NCBI RefSeq assembly: GCF_037975245.1
Contig: NC_092574.1
Coordinates: 6,316,713 to 6,380,712 of the forward strand
DNA: 64,000 nucleotides
Reading direction: 5' to 3'
From: Apostichopus japonicus
Taxonomy: Eukaryota; Echinodermata; Holothuroidea; Aspidochirotida; Stichopodidae
Below the pieces are notes generated by a model that was given only the letters and a program-made list of their open reading frames with translations, searched no databases and was not told the origin of the DNA. The number at the start of each line of letters is the position of its first letter. Positions within the stretch are counted from its first letter, which is position 1. This document shows positions 14,401 through 26,660 of the stretch, in pieces. The position numbers were made by a program, and so were the translations under genes.

Positions 14401-17400
14401 AAGCACACTTGATATATAGATACAATATAGCACCCTTCTCCACCCCTACCACACACCCTCGAATCCGCCACGGCATTTGTGCTGTAAAGCAATTATTTGT
14501 TCTTCTTTAGCCACCATATTTTGCCTTACCCGTTTCGTCCCTGAAATGTTCTGTCAGGCGATGATCAGTTTGTCCTCTTGCGTCCGTGGACTTACGCCTG
14601 ACTAGTATGTAGTTCCGCCACCACATACTTTTCGAGTTGCAGTGTGTAAACTGTTTATTTAACTTAAAGTTTCTTGGGCTCAAGCCCTCAGTCTGACTAC
14701 AAAACAAGTGCACACACACACGTACACCCATCCACGAGCACGCCATTACCATCGCATAGACTCATCATGTCTTAGGCAAGGAATCATCATGGTGCTTTCT
14801 TCTTTTGCGGCATCCGTACTACAAATATATCATCGTATTCCTTACATAACATGAAGAAAAGATTCGTTATTTGCTGCTTTTATCACTGCAATCAAATAAT
14901 TGTGTAATAAAATATGTAACTGTAGCCGTCAAAAAAAGACCGAGTCTTCTACGGAAGGTTGCTCTTTATTTATTCGTCTTCGTTTCTTTGTTTACCTTCG
15001 TGAAAACTACAAATACAAATACAAATAATAATTATACAAACAACTACAAAGTGCACATTCGATCGAATACATATACAATTGTACGGGAAGAAGCCTTTAG
15101 GTCCGGGGTAAACTTACATCTAAACCACAACATAAATTAACGTACCTCTTTGGACTCTTGCAAATATCGGCTCAGTTAAGGTGGTCTTAAGTTACAGCTA
15201 TTCCTTCAGCATATGAGGACATTCACTTCACTTGAATAAGGTGTGTCAAAGATAATAAATCGTGTCTACGCGACATGCATTGTCGGCCTATCTGCACAAA
15301 GACTGTGCAGTCTGTGAGGAATAATGCCTCTGAGAGACGTCTCGGCCTCTTACACAAAACAATTTAAACTAACCATAGTGCGGTACTGTAATGTGAAGAA
15401 TTCCACATCTGGGAATATTTGCCATGCAAGATTGCACGAGATTGCTGCCGAGCTTACAAATTATAAATACGAACAGGTTTAAATATCAATGAATATATTT
15501 TACGCATAGAAATTGTGAATCAACCGTTACAAAATATCTGATTTTTATTATGTAAATAGGAAATTTACAGGGCATAAGGGATTTTTGTAAAGTTTGATAT
15601 CAGATATATAATACATGTTAGGCTTCGTTTTAAGTGTAATGATAATTGTAACATTAGGTTCTTTTTTTCGTCCGGATTGTGCATTGCCTAGCGAATAAAG
15701 CGATAATTTAACCGTCTTCGTGGTCACTGTGTCACGACGAATGAAAACCTTTTTCTAAGGAGACCTAGATATTCCATTTATGTTATATACAGTTCTGAAT
15801 TCAAAGATACTAAAGAAACTTTAAGAAAAACAATTGTGATATCATAGTTTCAATTGATAAAACATGTTTTGACCTTGGATTTGGAATAGTGGCGTGCGTA
15901 GAGTGGTAGAGGGGTGGAGTGTAGTTGGCTCCCGACCCAATCCGGGGGGGGGGGGTAGGCGGCTCCCGAATGATGTAGGGAAACCGCAGCCAATTAGTCC
16001 CGGTCGTCATTCCGAGGGAAGTGATTCAGTTAAAAGAATTAGACCACTACTATGGATGTACACCACCCCTTTTCTTTAACCTCACACAAAGTACTTTTTT
16101 AGCAAAACCTTACATTAACATTATAATTTTATAATGGTTTTCGTACACATTAAAAAAAAAATCTGAGAGAGGACACAATCCCCCCCCCCCCCCCACAGAC
16201 ACACACACATATGCCCTTAATGCGTCACCCCTCTAACGTGATGAAAATTGCCATGGAGAAATGAATCGAAAAGTCAACCAGCCTATATAAGTTGTTAAAA
16301 CCGCATAAAATATTGTCGTAAAAACAATTAGATTCATTTTCTTTTTTAAAATTTGAACACTTAAATTTGAGGCCATATGCTGTGTGATTGATCATGAGCT
16401 TAATCTGTTTTGACATGTTTTTGTATCTTCAGGGGCAGATTTCCGACGGAATGATGGCATATACTCCTTTGATTTGACAATTTCGAATAACACGTGGATA
16501 TATGTGCTGAAGATAATAGTGACACGCCCAACGCACGCACGCGTTGAACGTACAGCTGGTTTGCCGTTCTTTGCTGAAGACTTGTTGGACGGTAATTTTT
16601 CTGGTGAGGAATTAAACTTCTTACGAGTCGACGAATACAATATTAGTTAAGTTTAAACCCAAGGCCGCAGGAAGCCTCACAAGTAGCTTATTTGAGACCC
16701 TATCCGTATTAGATCATGGATGAACACCGGCTTCTTTCAAGCCTTTACTTTTCGATAGTGTTAAGAGGATAACGAGGCAGGGGTGTGTATTTGCCTCCAT
16801 TCCTGCTCCCGGGACCGACGGAAGAGAGTGTCTGCCACAGCATCTGACCACTTTCTCAAATTCTGAAGTTGGCACCTGCACCCATTCGACATCACTGCAG
16901 TGCAGCCATAACGAACAAACTTGTTGAGAAACCAAGTTAAGAACAGAAACAAACCCCTTTTTCAAAGTTCACAAACCAGAAATACCAATTCCAAGGGAGA
17001 CTCCGCACATCACCACTGCCCTGTAGCGATTTTAGAATAGGTCAAGAGAATCTGGCTCCTGGCGGAAATTTGATCCTGGAACCTAAGGGTTGTGAGACGG
17101 ACACTAACCGCTGAACCAAGCCTTTGCCCTTATACCCCCATGGTCAAGGTTAATTGTCTCAGAAAATTAATGTTGAATATATTTTTCAAATAGTAAATAG
17201 TAGGTGGTGAAAACTGGATCCTCATCTGCTGATAGCATTGCTAACATGTTATGTAGAAGCGATGGGTTCTCATATCCCTATGGCAACCCTGCTGATGAAC
17301 GTGCTACAAATATAAAAAAATAACGCAATTTCATTGGTTTACCTTACATAGTTTACCTGAATGTTCATAGTTCCTTTGGGTATGATAGCCTGATTATGAT

Positions 17401-18355
17401 ACTTTTAATTTAATATTTTGATGTGATTGGACAAACTCTCAAGTCTACGACTTTGATGACGTTACGGTGATTTTTTCCTTTAGATTATAGCTTCTTCCTT
17501 CCGGGAAAACCATCCGATGATCTTGAAGGAGATAAATTGGGTAACTTCTCTTTTGGTGCATCGGGAGGAGCTACCCACGTAGATTCTGGCTTTGCCGCTA
17601 GGGATGACGTCGTACCACCTAATCGGATAACCGACCTGGAAGTCGCTGCGGTCAATAATTCCATGGTGACGTTGACGTTTACAGCGCCCGGTGATGATTT
17701 GGATTCTGGAAAATGCAAGTCTTCCCGTTCTCTTGTACAGTATTATTGGGAGAAATGTTCGAATACAAAATTCAACGTATCATTTAATAGCAATGGTGTT
17801 TTTCTTGGGAGGGGGGTGGGTTCTAGTTATAGGCAGTTACTGAAATTTGGGCATGAGTGACCAGTATTGGACTTCCTAGCATATTTTAAGCGAACAGCAT
17901 ACTGATGTTCAATCAGTTAACCAGGACAACGAAGGCGATGTGGGGGGGGGGTGGTAATCTTGACTTCATTCTCGCAAAGTTCTCAAAGTTACGTACCGAT
18001 AATTTGCGCTTGAATTATTGCCAAATATTGCCAGATCAAAAACCCATATATCTGACGTATATATATAACCTTTTCCTTCTTTTTTTTGCCAAAACAGCCT
18101 TTCAATATTTGGTGTACCGATCTACCACTCGAGACAATATCTTACATAACCAAACTCTGCCCCTTTCAACTTTCGTAGAAGGTGATCCTCTGTCGCCTTC
18201 TCAATACGGTACGACAGAGACGTTCGTTCTACGGTTACCACCGACTTATCCGGCACAAAATACCACCGTGTCTTACTACTTCGCCGTTACCGCCGAAGAC
18301 GATGCCGGTAACCGGGGCGACTTATCGGTTCTTGCACAAGCAGTCATCAACTTAG
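11474..18355 (+). CDS. CLCA: CLCA-family gene, copy A, 3' exons only
   Basis: Four plus-strand exons: 11474-11753 (280 bp, the same length as exon 12 of copy C), 16433-16591, 17484-17714, and 18098 to about 18355. Phases fit throughout (0-1, 1-1, 1-1, 1-). Encoded landmarks: GANVTV then HLLDNGSG, GADFRRNDGIYS, the FN3-like start PPNRITDLEV with LTFTAPGDDLDSGK, then AFQYLVYRS-type strand and AEDDAGNRGDLS. These match the C-terminal beta-sandwich part of CLCA proteins in order. Donor 3 is the rare GC type (GCAAGT). No N-terminal, zinc or VWA exons lie upstream on this strand, so it is a partial copy, or a chimera with the exon at 9936. The 3' end is interrupted by a repeat at 18.4 kb. Confidence 0.75.
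11754..16432. other. Intron of CLCA copy A crossing the left-arm boundary
   Basis: Contains arm sequence to about 13735 and unique spacer sequence after it. A short GC-rich fragment with a poly-G run at about 15890-16020 and a poly-C run at 16181-16195 look like pieces of repeats. The segment 11290-12500 has no counterpart in the right arm. No further exon recognised. Confidence 0.5.
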
Positions 18356-18402
18356 GTGTCTCTACAACATTGTCACCTTTGGATGAACACCGTGATCAGG
18401 CC

Positions 18403-18590
18403 CGTATCCAGGGGGGAGGCGTTAGGGGCGCGCGCCCCCCGGGTAAGAAAAAGAGGAAAGAAAAAAAGAGAAGAAAAAAGGGAAAAGAGAAGGGGGAAAA
18501 AAGAGGAGGAAGGAAAGGAAGGAAGGGAAAAGAATAAGAAGAAAGAGAGTAAAAATGAGAAAAAGACGCACCCATCACTTCTTGAGATTG
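18403..18590. repeat. Dispersed repeat starting CGTATCCAGGGG, copy 1
   Basis: Begins cgtatccagggggg, runs through a GC-rich hinge and then a purine-rich tail (agaaaaagagga). A second copy in the same orientation is at 22268-22450. It truncates the reading of the last CLCA-A exon. Class unknown; such starts are common for non-autonomous DNA elements. Confidence 0.6.
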
Positions 18591-18699
18591 TCCCATCTAC
18601 ATGGAAAAGCGGGCCCACAATCATACGCCCCACCCCTCTATTAGCTTCCGATGAATTACGAAACGTAATTAATGACCTTCGCCCGTAGTACCAAGACCT

Positions 18700-20202
18700 T
18701 GCCAAAATCATTGTGCTAGGCTGGAAAGAAACTGGGGATGACAGACCCCCTTGGGCACAGGTAGCTGGAAACCATAATGCTGTAAGAAACTACTGGAACC
18801 AATGGCAACAACCTGAAGTGAAGAATGGTGTACTCTATCCCAAGGTCGAATCTCTAACAGGTGAAAAGTTCACATATCAGATGATAGTACCGGAAGTCAT
18901 TAGAGGGGACATACTAAAACTGTCTCACGACCACAAATTAGCAGGCCATTTTAAAATCAAGATTACCATCGACAGGGTCCGGAACAACTACTAATGGAGT
19001 GGCTATCGTAACGATATAGATAAATGGAGTAAGAAGTGCGACCTCTGCAACGCATGGAAAGGCCCCAATAGGAAGAAGAAGGCCGATATGCAGAACTACA
19101 AGTCAGGAGAACCGATGCAGAGATTGGCCATCGATATCATTGGTCCCTGGCCTAAGACAGACCGTGGGAACTATTGCATCCTGGTTATTGGTGACTACTT
19201 CTCCAAGTGGAAGGAAGCTTTTTCAATACCTAACCAAGAGGCCGCAACTGAAGCAAACACCCTTGTTGGAGAATTCATCTGTCGTTATGGTATCCCGTCC
19301 GAGATCCACACTGGACAAGGTCGACAATATGAGGCCAAATTATTTAAAGAAACTGTGCTGACTTCTAGAGATTAACAAAACAAGAACAACTCCATACTAC
19401 CCACAATCCGACGGCATGATTGACGGTTCAACAAGATTGGGACTGCTGGCTTCCTGTACGTGATGCTGAGCTACAGATATGCGATTTATGAGTCCACGGG
19501 CTATTCTCCCTTCGATATTGTAATGGGCAGGAGAGCTTCCATTCCAGTGACACTCCTTACAGAAAAACCTGACATGACAGACCAAGCCAATACCTAATAC
19601 TGTGATTATGTAGAAAGATTAGAAAGAAGACTCGAGAAAGTACACGAACATGCCCGTAACTATTTGGACCTGACAATTGATTAGAAGACAAAGACTTACG
19701 ACAGGAACTTAAGTCTAAGGAGCTATCAAGAAGGCGACAACATCTGACTGTACGAACCAAAACGCAAAAAGGGATTGCTCCTAAATTTCAGAAATCTTGG
19801 ATAGGACTTGGCAAAATGCTTACGAAGATTTCCGATGTTACCTACCGAGTGCAAATGAGACCACTCAGTAAACCAAAAACAGTGAACCACAACAAACTGG
19901 TACCGTATGATGGCAGGAACCCACCAACCTGTAGAGTGAAACTATCAACTGCAACAGTTGAAGTGGCTGATGTCTCTGCCTTCGGTCAACCAGACAGAGA
20001 AAGTGTCATGCCACCAGGCACTGCAGTCGACACCATAGACGAGATGCATGGAAATGGTCTGATATCTCATACTGACTCACCAACCCCCAACTCATCAGTT
20101 CCTGCAGTTCAGAACGTCAACTCTGAACCATCTTTGTGTAAACGACCCAGGAGGACGACACGACCCGTTGATCGGTATGGTCAACCTCTACTTTATGGTT
20201 AA
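18700..20202 (+). mobile_element. Ty3/gypsy fossil, 3' part of pol, broken
   Basis: Plus-strand remnant of an older Ty3/gypsy element. Recognisable parts are the integrase zinc region (around 18.93-19.07 kb), integrase core (LAIDIIGPWPKTDRGNY near 19.13 kb) and a C-terminal tail ending RPRRTTRPVDRYGQPL. It is broken in several places and lacks protease, RT and any LTR pair I could match. It is clearly older than the element at 3711-8962 and of a different lineage. It may extend to about 21.1 kb as non-coding 3' sequence. Confidence 0.85.
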
Positions 20203-21220
20203 TGGAAATGGTATCTACCTACTCTATGGCATGGTGAAGGCCCTTAGGCAAGGTCATACGCTTCGATGATGGTGCTTATATTTTGCCTAACCAAACACAC
20301 CAACTCAGACGAACGATGTGATGTAAAACTACCGGGACGAACTACCGAGACACCAACCGCGTTTATAGCTATAGCTTGTAAGTTAGTTTAGTTGTGCGTC
20401 AATGTGTACGATAATTAAGGTCCACGTGTATTAGTTCAGTTTAGGTCAGCTAGCTCTACCACTACTTCGCGTCAGAAGACTTCCAAGATGTTTACCAAAC
20501 TGTAAAAAATCATTTATCTAAGTTGTTATAAATGTTCCAAAAAAAGGATTTTCTTTGTTTATGTCGATGAGTAAGATATTAGTGAATGTTAAACGTGCAC
20601 AGGAGGATGGACATTTCTGCACCTAAACTTAATATTAATCTTACCGTTAATTCTTGTATTCGATAGTGCGATGTTTGTTGTTGTTGTTCATGTCACATGT
20701 AGTGGTTTTATTGCTTAGTTTATGTATTTCATGTAAAAACTTTTGTTTTGTACCCTTACATTAAGGGGATAATACATTGTATATATGCTATATATAGGCT
20801 TTCTCACATTTCGAACTTTATATTCCATGCCTTCTTGTATATTTCTTATCGAAGACCGTTTTTGCTATGTGTGGGGAGCAGTGTAACGTGAATGGTCTTT
20901 ATACTCATCCCTAGTAAGCTGTGCACATACCTATATAGCCAGCCATGTCATGGATATTAATATAGTCTTTGGGAATTTTGGAGGGTTAAATGTTAATCGA
21001 TGGGTTTTATAGTCTAATTAAGTAAATCAATATTATCAGTGAGTTAAATGTCTACGACATATCTGTATATGTTTGGGGGGGGGGGGGGGGGGTAATGTTG
21101 TTGTTTCAGTAAATAGTTAAAGGAATTGTACTTCACATGTTGTATTGCACTATTGCGTACTACATGTACCACAGTGAGACAACATAATAAATGCTCAAAT
21201 TGTTCTTCTGGCTTACATAC
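20203..21220. other. Non-coding spacer after the gypsy fossil
   Basis: AT-rich sequence, possibly the 3' untranslated part or an LTR remnant of the fossil, with an 18-base poly-G run near 21075. No gene recognised. Confidence 0.4.
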
Positions 21221-22010
21221 ACTCTAAATACTTTTCGGCCTTTTGGCTAATATCATGTGTAGTATTTGTTCCCTTTCGAGGGGAATGGTGATGCACACCC
21301 GACGAGGATCACACTGTCATAGTCCCGATGCAAGGGGACTGGCGCTGAGGGGCGGATCAGTGGTTTGGTAGTTTGGTTTCATGCCCAGGTTCTTTCCTGG
21401 GTGACTTTTCCTTACCAAAAGCGCTCTAAATACTTCTGTAGTATCTGTTCCCTTTCGAGGGGAATCGTGATGCACACATGACGATGATCGCACAGTCACA
21501 GTCCCGATGCAAGGGGACTGAGGTTGAGAGCGGATCAGTCGTTTGGTAGTTTGGTTTTCGTGCCCAGGTTATTTCCTTGGCGACTTTTCCTTACAAATAG
21601 CATTCTGAATACTTCTCGGCCTTTTGGCTAAGATCATGTGTAGTATCTATTCCCTTTCGAGGGGAATGGTGATGCACACCCGACAATGATCACACAGTCA
21701 CAGTTCCGATGCAAGAAGACTGGGGTAGAGAGCGGATTAGTCGTTCGGTAGTTTGGTTTTCGTGCCCAGGTTATTTCATGGGCGACTTTTCCTTTAAAAA
21801 ACATTCTGAATACTTCTTGGCATTTTGGCTAAGATCATGTGTAGCATCTCTTCCATTTCGAAGGGAATGGTGATGCACACCCGACGATGATCACACAGTA
21901 ACAGTCCCGATGCAAGGGGGTGCAAGGGGACGGGTTGAGAGCGGATCAGTCGTTCGGTAGTTTGGTTTCATGCCCAGGTTATTTCCTGGGCGACTTTTTC
22001 TTAAAATTAT
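21221..22010 (+). ncRNA. Tandem array of four U2 snRNA 5'-domain-headed units
   Basis: Units start at 21221, 21423, 21601 and 21802 (about 200 bp each; the second lacks 24 bases). Units 1, 3 and 4 open with cttctcggccttttggctaa followed by gatcatgtgtagtatct, the first ~40 nt of U2 snRNA, including stem I and the GUAGUA branch-site pairing element. After that the sequence is not U2: it forms ccctttcgagggg, a long middle, and a terminal hairpin gcccaggttatttcctgggc. No clear Sm site (U2's AUUUUUG) is seen. The best reading is a U2-derived chimeric RNA repeat or snRNA-type SINE amplified in tandem. Units differ by point changes, so most are probably not expressed. Confidence 0.7.
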
Positions 22011-25000
22011 CACTCTAAATGCTTGTGCACATGGCCTCTTTTGTGTATGTTTGTAACCTGGCTTGGTCTCTAGTTACCGTGGTAACTGATTCACAGGCTA
22101 GCAACGCTTTTTTCCTAACAGAGCTGCTGAAAATGCAGGGTTCTTAACGGTGCCAAGGAGCTTGGAAAGCAACAATACGTCAGCGGTTTTTAAGTAACTT
22201 TTTGTGTTTCATCATTAAAAGATCTGTCAGTCACAGAATGATACCTTGTTATATGTTGACCTGCATCAAGCGCGTATCCAGGGGAGCACTGGTACCCCGC
22301 CCGGGTGAGAAAAAGAGGAGAGAAAATCAGAGAAGAGAAAGAGAAAAATAGGAGGGGGTGAAGAGGAGAAAGGGAAGGAAGGAAGGAAAAAGAAAACGAA
22401 GAACGAGATAAAATGGAGAAAGGAGGAACGCCAAAACATCGGGAAGAGAAAGAGGAACAGTGACATAATATCCCTATTATATACACAGGGTAGCCGGCTG
22501 ATTAAGCTACTTAGTTTGGCAGATGCAATTAGCTAAATTTAGCCTATAGCCTATTACAAGCCCACAGTTGGCCACTGCGTAGTAAAATACATAAAGCTAA
22601 CCACACTCGATGGCGTGTTACGAACCGTATGCACAACGACGACGACGACAACTTACGTTCTCATCTTTTCTATGATAAGTTGTTGTACGAACAGCATGTT
22701 TTGAAGCTAAGCTAGCAATCTTACGTGATACGCACTTCCTATAAATATCTATTACACTGCTAAATATGAAAGTTTATATTGTCAATTAGTTAAGTTTGGC
22801 AAATGTATTCAAGTCCAGACATTGGACAATAAACAAGAATCATCCTACTAGAACAATTGTAAAGAGTACTATGTTTGTCTTTCTGATATAATATATTAAA
22901 GAACATGTAATAGGATAATTCAAACCGGAACAAGATCTTCTGATAATATTGGGTGTCCTCTCTCCTTAAACCCCTCCCCAATATCAATCGCAAAATGTGA
23001 TCACCCCTCCCCTTCCCTTGCAAATTCCTGGCTACGTCGCTGTATGAGCATGAAAATGGCGTTCCATGGTAAACAGCCTCAAAACTGTCTATGTGTAGTG
23101 TTCGGTTTTGGAAATATCTGGTATTTTTTCATTTCTTTAAACAAAGTTTTATAGTAGCCGTTATGAGAGGTTTTAATAATTGTACACCAGTAAATTAACT
23201 GTGTCTGAATTTTCGATATTTCCTGACCAACATTCTTTTTTTTTCTATATTGGTTGTCCATAGATGTAAGCATGTGCGACACTATGGGTAATTTTTTAAA
23301 TGAATTTGTTCACCGGAAATGTGGATTTTCAAATTCTGAACAAATAATGGGCTTAAAACCTTGAAAGGAGGGCTGACGTAGAATCGCGACGCGACGTAGA
23401 ATCACTTACAAAAGCATTGATCCACAGGAAATGCAATGAGGTCGAACATGATGCGTGGGTGGTTAAAATATTGAAAAAGGTTATGGATGAAAATCGTGGA
23501 TACGCACCTGTGCATGTGATCACACGAACATGTGGCAGCGTCTCTTATCTCACAGGAAAAGGATTCATATTAATTTTACCCGTTATCGGTTTTCCATCGT
23601 TCATTTCCGTCTATAGAAAATAATATGTTCCTTTTTACTCTAGTTTTAGAAACAGTTAATACAGTTGAATGATCTTTGAACCTTCGATTTTCCGCCAGTT
23701 TCCTGACGACAGCCTTGTACTATTTATTGTTGCATGATATTGGATTTCGTCATCAGCTTTTGATGTATCAAATATGCATGAATGTTTTGATGACATAGCA
23801 TATAAAACATTTCTTTAAGGAATAGGGAATGATTTATTGGCTACAATATTGAATTTATATTTGATATTTGGTGAGATTTTATTTTTACATAACTATGTAA
23901 AAAAACACGATGATATTTGTGTAAGAAAACTACTTCACAACTGCATGCGGTGTAGCAACAGAATGGCCCAGTTTTTGCATAGCATTTCACATGCATTTTA
24001 GCATCAGTTTTCTTAGAATCTTAATGGAATTCGATGCAACCATTATTCTTAAATTTGGACAATACTCAGTACGTTGGAAACATTTTGGCAAAGTAGTATT
24101 TTAAAAAACCCAACATTCCGCCGTTAGTGACTAATAACATACAGCTAACCTTTTCAGAAGTAGTTAAAAAATCACTCTATAATTTCGTCTCCATTTTTTT
24201 TCGCACGATTCCAAAAGTTTTATTCATTAGAATTCAAACAAGTCTGCATGCCCCATCTTGGTATCTGAAATCGAGAGTTATTTCTAAAAGAAATTCCTGT
24301 GGCCTGAAAATCTGATAAAAGTCAATGAAAAGGAAGACTTTATACCATGTAAGTTTGGATTGTTATATTAACATTCACTGGTCTAAGTCATTTAGTCTGT
24401 TTACAGAAAACTGCAATACAATGTAATATTATCACCTTTTTGTCACCTTAGTTTGCGTACATATAACACTTTGAGTATTAAGTTATTATAAACAAGTGCT
24501 TGACATTTAGTCGCCTGAGACCATTTCGATTTTACAGCATGTATTTTCGAGCGTATTAGTTGGAACTTAAACATCAACTTAGAAAATGAAAGCCTTGTTT
24601 TATTTCTTGCTTTATTATGAATGTATGGTTGCATTTGAACTAATATCCAGTGTGTGATAACATGTTCATAGTTTACTGCTAATAGCATGTCTGTAGAATC
24701 AGTACCAAATCTTTGTTTTGTTAACATCTAAAGTCTTCTTTTTCCCATTTGGAAATACTTTGACAGTATTCATAGTGATTAAACATCAATTCTTTTCTTT
24801 CTATATGTAAATTGGGCAATTTTCCATTATAAATTATGGTTGTTGTTTTCCATAAAACCAATTTGAGTGTAATGTAATAAGTCAAGTGAACCTTTCCTTT
24901 TGATAGCCAAACATTGGCATAAGTGAATCTTAGTAAACTTGAAGTTTAAGGTCACTGCTACAAATATTATTATCTGCGAGAGTGGGAATAAAACAGGTTG

Positions 25001-25014
25001 TCTGATCGATGTGA
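22011..25014. other. Spacer without recognised genes
   Basis: Contains the second CGTATCCAGGGG repeat (22268-22450) and, near 22975-23042, a short DNA-transposon end reading cctggctacgtcgctg. The rest is AT-rich single-copy-looking DNA; small frames here have no recognisable similarity. Confidence 0.5.
22268..22450. repeat. Dispersed repeat starting CGTATCCAGGGG, copy 2
   Basis: Same order of GC-rich head, ccgggtgagaaaaagagg hinge and purine-rich tail as at 18403-18590, same orientation. Confidence 0.6.
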
Positions 25015-25544
25015 AAATAGGTGAAAGTCAAACAAACCTGGTAAACACTCAGAAAGTTTATCTTGGTTGAAGTTCATATTGCAGCAGTTTATGATATCAT
25101 CACATAAAGCATTTAATCATAGACTTCATGGAGACTTTGCAAGACCCTTCAGCTTACCACTTCCGGAAATGTTCACTCGAGGGAAAGTCCCTCAAAATTC
25201 CTTTTCTTGATGGGGTCAACTTGAATGATCTGTATCACGTTAATTGCTTTTGTTGGCGGAAACAGTTTTCAAACACTAAGTCTTAATCAGTCTGGTTGGT
25301 CGTTAGAAATAGTAAAGAACCAGAAACCCAGCAAACACATAACATTATCATAACATTTTTAAAAGGTCGTAGAAACGTTATAACAAAACATTTTTATATT
25401 ATATTTATATAACGTTATTATGATGTTATTTTATAACATAAAAATGTTTTAAAAATGTTTAGAAAATGTTTTGTTTTCAATATTATTTCAAAATGTTGTT
25501 AAAATATCATAAAAATATATTCTACCGTTAATTAGATGGAAATA

Positions 25545-26660
25545 TGCACTGTGGGTATATGATGCACTAAAACTACGAAAACAATGGCACTTCATCAAAT
25601 GTGATTCAAATATGCTATTAAACTTGCATGTTAATAATAATATTTTAAAAACATTTTTAAAACGTCTTGCTATATAAAATATCTTCCTAATGTTATAATA
25701 ATATTTTCTTAAAACGTTATATCATAATGTTTTTAATTTGTTATACAATAACATTGAGGAAAATGTTTTAAAATGTTTTAAAAATGTTTTACATACAACA
25801 CTATATTAAAATGTTTTTCAAATATCATATAAATATTTTCTAATGAAGTCATATAAAAGTTTGCATTGTTGGTACATACGCAATAAAATTAAATAAAAAA
25901 GACTAAAAACAAATATTGCCTGCACCCTCAAATTGATTCAAATAGGCTCACAAACTTTTATATTAAAAACGTTTTAAAAACATTTTTATAACGTTTTGCA
26001 TCACAAAATATCTTTAAAATGTTTCAATAATATTTTCTTAAAACGTGATATCATAATGTTTTCAATGCGTTATACAATAACATTTGTAAGAAAATGTTTT
26101 TAAAATGTTTTAAAAATGTTTTACCTACAACATTATATCAAAATGTTGTTCAAATATCTAGTTTCCTAATGAAGTCAGATAAAATTATGCGTTGTTGGTA
26201 TATACGCAATAAAAAAAACAAAACAAAAAACAAACAAACATTGCCTGCATCCTCAAAATTGATTCAAATAGGTACACAAACTTTTATATTAAAAACGTTT
26301 TAAAAACATTTTTATAACGTTTTGCATCACAAAATATCTTTAAATGTTTCAATAATATTTTCTTAAAACGTGATATCATGATGTTTTCAATGCGTTATAC
26401 AATAACATTTGTAAGAAAATGTTTTAAAAATGTTTTACCTACAACATTATATCAAAATGTTGTTCAAATATCTAGTTTCCTAATGAAGTCAGATAAAATT
26501 ATGCGTTGTTGGTATATACGCAATAAAAAAATAAAAACAAAATAAAAACAAACATTGCCTGCATCCTGAAATTGATTCAAATAGGTACACAAACTTTTAT
26601 ATTAAAAACGTTTTAAAAACATTTTTATAACGTTTTGCATTACAAAATATCTTTAAGTGT
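25545..26660. repeat. ~320 bp tandem units in the left subterminal region
   Basis: Units begin near 25545, 25868, 26191 and 26508 at the word ttgttggtatatacgcaata, each followed by a cattgcctgca block and runs of AACGTT/AACATT. Later units are nearly identical, suggesting recent expansion. Confidence 0.75.

Noticed and set aside
18356-18711. Lys/Glu-rich and Phe/Ser-rich frames on both strands
   Set aside because: Low-complexity purine tract of a dispersed repeat; the same occurs at 22190-22486.
21221-22010. Calling the array functional U2 snRNA genes
   Set aside because: Only the first ~40 nt match U2; no Sm site or U2 stem-loops III and IV were found.
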